A DNA stretch of 8,826 bases, taken from assembly GCA_016784945.1 (NCBI GenBank), contig JADHTP010000120.1, positions 1 to 8,826 of the forward strand. Reading direction: 5' to 3'. This DNA is from Deltaproteobacteria bacterium (lineage in GTDB: Bacteria > Myxococcota_A > UBA9042 > DTJE01). This document shows, piece after piece, positions 6,628-8,826 of the stretch; the first letter of the stretch is position 1, and every line of letters begins with the position of its first letter. Under the pieces are notes generated by a model. The model searched no databases and had not been told where the DNA came from. It saw nothing but the letters and a program-made list of their open reading frames with translations. Position numbers and translations under genes: made by a program.

Positions 6628-8421
6628 CTACGGCGCCAGCCAGGTCCAGTCCGGCGACTTGCAGGTGGACATGTCCGGCACGCAGGCGTCCGTTGGCACC
6701 CTGGCGGCCATGTACTGAAGGTCGCTGTCCACGTCCAGGAAGTCGGCGGTGGTCCCGTCCTGGGCGAGATTGACCATGAAACGCGCCGACCAGCCGTTAG
6801 CGTAATCGCATTCGATGTTCAGGGACATCCGGACCACCAGGAGGCCTGACGCCGTGATCTCGGGCTCCCAGGTGCCCAGCAGGGGGAACAGGGGCGCACC
6901 CACTGTGGGCCAGCACGGCAGGTTCGGGATGTCGTCGGACCAGGGGCCCATGCCCAGGTAGTGCCCGCGCCTCAGGGTCCCGTCGGGCTCGAACCGGAAA
7001 TAGCTGAAGTGGTCCATGCCGCCGCCCCACCCGATGAGCCAGGTGCCGTACAGGTTGTCCGGCGGCGGGATCATCTCGTAGCACAGGCCCGGCGGCAGGC
7101 AGTGGCCCCACTGGCCGCAGTCCGCATCGTTGCGACACTCGGCGCATCGACCGAAGACGCACCGGCTGTAGGGATGCGAGCTGAACAGCATGCAGAACTC
7201 GTCCTCGGAACAGGCATTGTCGAAAATGGAGTCGCAGACGCACACCGGGCAGGGGGCTTCCGAAGGGGTAACCAGGTGACACCCCGTTTCGGCGCAGTAC
7301 GGCGACGGATAGCAGGGAGTTTCCTTCGGAACGCACCGGCCGGAGCGGCAGATTTGGCCGTCTTCGCACTGCGTGTCTTCCCAGCAGTAGACGCAGTTGC
7401 CCAGGACGCAGGCGCCCCCGTAAAGGAGCGCCCCGATGGGGCAGTCCGCGTCGGTCTTGCAGGGGTCGTCCATGGGGTAGGCCGGGGGACACAGGAGGTC
7501 CGCGCCGGTCTCGGCTACGTAGCCGTAGGGGGCATCCATGAGGGCCGCGATGAAGGTGCATTCGTCGTCGTCCAGACAGGCGGCCTCGCAGGCCTCCTGG
7601 GACAGGAACGTGCCCGGACACCCGCCGCAGGAACAGGAGTCCTCCATGACGCATGCCGCGCCGTCGAAGTACCACCAGGGATACTCGGGAATGGCATCGT
7701 CGCACCCGCCGCCGAACACCTCGCAGGCCGGCGGTTGCTCACAGGCGGCCTCGCACTCCTCGATGGTGTTGAAGGCAAACTCGCAGAAGGGCTCGCACCA
7801 ACAGCAGCCGAAGCAGGTCGCGATGCACTTTTCGCCATCGAAGATCACCACGTTGGCCGCGTCACAGTATTCCTTGACCCAGTGCTCCTTGACGGTCGCG
7901 CAGGTCGCGCCGGGCATGGCGCAGACGCCGGGGAGGTCATCCATGTCGCAATCCGCCAGGCAGGAGCAGACCTGGTTGCCGTGACAAACCCGGGGAAAGG
8001 GACAGTCGGCGTCCCGCCAGCACCGGCCGGCCTCGGCTGCGAGCTTGCAGACCCCGAACTGAAGCTCGGGGCCGAAGGACACGGGGGCGCAGACCTTGAC
8101 CTCCATGGAATCGGTCAGGCAGTCGTCGTCCTCCCAGCAGCACCCGGACGGGGGCTTGGGCAAGTCGGCGGAGATGTCATCGGGGATGTCGGTCGGGATG
8201 TCGGGTGTATTGTCCGGGCCCATTGGATCGACTGGTACGTCCCCGACCTCGGGCTGTGCCGGCACGTCGGTCACGTCCGGTGGGACCAGGGGGATGTCGG
8301 CGGTCCCCGTGTCCGCCGTGACTTCCGATTCCAACACGTCGCCCCCGGTTCCGCCGCCTGCGGACGAGCAACCACAGGCCAGTACGCCGATTACGAACAG
8401 ACAGGCGGTTCCATGCCTCAT
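6628..8421 (-). CDS. Cys-rich lipoprotein with Kunitz-like domains and barrel-like C-terminus
   Basis: A 597-residue exported lipoprotein. The signal peptide ends in GVLAC with C16 as the likely lipidated residue. Residues 28-92 form a Pro/Asp/Val-rich stalk. A disulfide-rich region follows (94-447), with modules of the type CxxDxxCxxGxxCxxGxC, for example CWEDTQCEDGQICRSGRC at 346-363 and CRNDADCGQWGHC at 429-441. Two segments, 186-227 and 240-282, resemble Kunitz/BPTI domains. The second reads WWYFDGAAC, then SCSCGGC, then TFLSQEACEAAC, matching the YF..C..GGC..F.S...C...C pattern. Residues 457-580 (LYGTWLIGW, RFEPDGTLRRG, LLGTWEPEI) look like a lipocalin-type beta barrel or related fold. 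Start: ATG at 8421 with GGGAGGA at 8428-8434, 6 nt upstream. It precedes the other lipoprotein by 184 bp, but both genes have their own promoter candidates. A protease-inhibitor or surface-binding role is inference; the reactive-site loop is not conserved enough to name a target. Confidence 0.92.
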   Translation of the reverse strand: MRHGTACLFVIGVLACGCSSAGGGTGGDVLESEVTADTGTADIPLVPPDVTDVPAQPEVGDVPVDPMGPDNTPDIPTDIPDDISADLPKPPSGCCWEDDDCLTDSMEVKVCAPVSFGPELQFGVCKLAAEAGRCWRDADCPFPRVCHGNQVCSCLADCDMDDLPGVCAMPGATCATVKEHWVKEYCDAANVVIFDGEKCIATCFGCCWCEPFCEFAFNTIEECEAACEQPPACEVFGGGCDDAIPEYPWWYFDGAACVMEDSCSCGGCPGTFLSQEACEAACLDDDECTFIAALMDAPYGYVAETGADLLCPPAYPMDDPCKTDADCPIGALLYGGACVLGNCVYCWEDTQCEDGQICRSGRCVPKETPCYPSPYCAETGCHLVTPSEAPCPVCVCDSIFDNACSEDEFCMLFSSHPYSRCVFGRCAECRNDADCGQWGHCLPPGLCYEMIPPPDNLYGTWLIGWGGGMDHFSYFRFEPDGTLRRGHYLGMGPWSDDIPNLPCWPTVGAPLFPLLGTWEPEITASGLLVVRMSLNIECDYANGWSARFMVNLAQDGTTADFLDVDSDLQYMAARVPTDACVPDMSTCKSPDWTWLAP

Positions 8422-8457
8422 GCCCGGTCCTCCCGATCAATCAGCCCGACTGTGGGA

Positions 8458-8463
8458 ATCATA
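8458..8463 (-). promoter_or_regulatory. Candidate -10 element of the 597-residue lipoprotein gene
   Basis: TATGAT on the minus strand matches 5 of 6 bases of the sigma70 -10 consensus and would start transcription near 8451, about 30 nt before the ATG. No good -35 is seen: the expected position falls inside the 7-nt repeat tract that starts at 8474. If the promoter is real, the repeat tract overlaps its upstream half. Confidence 0.3.
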
Positions 8464-8473
8464 CCGATTCAAC

Positions 8474-8526
8474 GTTTATCGTTCATCGTCGATCGCCTCT
8501 GTCCATCGTCTACCGTGATCGTGGAC
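8474..8526 (+). repeat. Degenerate 7-nt tandem repeat tract (about eight units)
   Basis: Reads GTTTATC, GTTCATC, GTCGATC, GCCTCT, GTCCATC, GTCTACC, GTGATC, GTGGAC: a GTNNATC heptamer with occasional 6-nt units. It lies upstream of the 597-residue lipoprotein gene, and shares its unit with the tract at 6578-6598 downstream of the same gene. Confidence 0.7.
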
Positions 8527-8557
8527 ATGGACGTCCCCTACAAGCGATCAACGGTCT

Positions 8558-8585
8558 GCGATAGGCGAAAGGCGATAGGCTATTG
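8558..8585 (-). repeat. 7-nt tandem repeat tract in opposite orientation
   Basis: On the plus strand GCGATAG, GCGAAAG, GCGATAG, GCTATTG: four heptamers in register. Read on the minus strand the unit is ATCGCCT, which also occurs once at 8492-8498 within the neighbouring plus-oriented tract. The two tracts therefore appear to be variants of one ATCG-core family in inverted orientation. Confidence 0.7.
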
Positions 8586-8705
8586 GCGGCCACCGCCTTC
8601 GGCGCCGGTTCCTTGCGGGCGCCGGCTCTGGTTCGGAAAAAGGCCCGTGGTCAGCAACAAGGCCGCTGCGACGACTCCCTTGAAAGCACTGACGATCCCT
8701 TTCAT
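8580..8705 (-). CDS. Possible small membrane peptide (41 aa)
   Basis: A 41-codon ORF with a basic start (MKGIVSAFKG), one hydrophobic segment at about residues 11-23 (VVAAALLLTTGLF) and a short polar Arg/Gly/Gln-rich tail. It could be a single-pass membrane peptide or a short secreted peptide. The upstream region has only a weak GGGA-type binding site about 8-11 nt before the ATG. Its stop codon lies inside the 7-nt repeat tract, so the repeat may have set the C-terminus. Another frame on the same strand stays open from the right edge of the window to 8548, so the real coding frame here is not certain. No family is recognised. Confidence 0.33.
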   Translation of the reverse strand: MKGIVSAFKGVVAAALLLTTGLFPNQSRRPQGTGAEGGGRQ

Positions 8706-8826
8706 GACAACATCCCGAGTCAATCAACCCGACAACGGAATCCGTCGTCTCATTCCACACTACGGCGGCGTCGCACCGGGGTTGTTCGCGCCCTTGAAAC
8801 AGACTCTTCGGCTTGTTGATCGCGGG
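8706..8826. other. Right-edge stretch, no supported gene
   Basis: The 121 bases to the window edge hold no gene I can support. On the minus strand one frame is open from the edge through 8548 and could be the tail of an upstream gene, but its composition (many Cys, Arg and Gln in its second half) does not look convincing. Confidence 0.4.

Overview
The window suggests a GC-rich, deltaproteobacteria-like bacterium of the Myxococcota/Bradymonadota/Desulfobacterota kind. The evidence is a soluble multi-PAS NtrB-type kinase with an overlapping receiver gene, and two very cysteine- and aspartate-rich secreted lipoproteins with modules typical of predatory or environmental deltaproteobacterial genomes. 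This assignment is inference from protein style; there is no rRNA or other marker in the window. All well-supported genes lie on the minus strand.

Right end (about 8826 to 8422): a possible 41-residue small membrane peptide (8580-8705), then an intergenic stretch with two tracts of degenerate 7-nt tandem repeats and a plausible -10 element for the next gene. 6628-8421 encodes a 597-residue lipoprotein: signal peptide, Pro/Asp-rich stalk, cysteine-rich modules including two Kunitz (BPTI)-like domains, and a C-terminal beta-barrel-like domain. A 184-bp gap follows, carrying the same 7-nt repeat and a plausible promoter. 2832-6443 encodes a 1203-residue lipoprotein with about 160 cysteines: five tandem repeats of about 143 residues, three CGPDGCG modules and a C-terminal jelly-roll-like domain.

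2441-2831 has no gene on the minus strand. On the plus strand it holds what looks like a frameshifted, truncated coding remnant of unknown identity. Left end: a 54-residue hydrophobic small ORF (2276-2440) with a good ribosome binding site overlaps the start of a sensor histidine kinase (396-2279) by ATGA. The kinase overlaps a response-regulator receiver gene (1-403) that runs off the left edge. These three probably form one translationally coupled operon.

The kinase is predicted to be cytoplasmic. It has an N-terminal Rossmann-like domain and a cysteine cluster in its first PAS domain, which points to sensing a redox or metabolite signal inside the cell, with phosphotransfer to the adjacent receiver. 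The two lipoproteins are probably exported and surface-anchored, with roles in adhesion, calcium-stabilised extension or protease interaction. Nothing in the sequence directly ties the two-component system to the lipoproteins. No tRNA, rRNA, CRISPR array, insertion sequence or integrase was seen.
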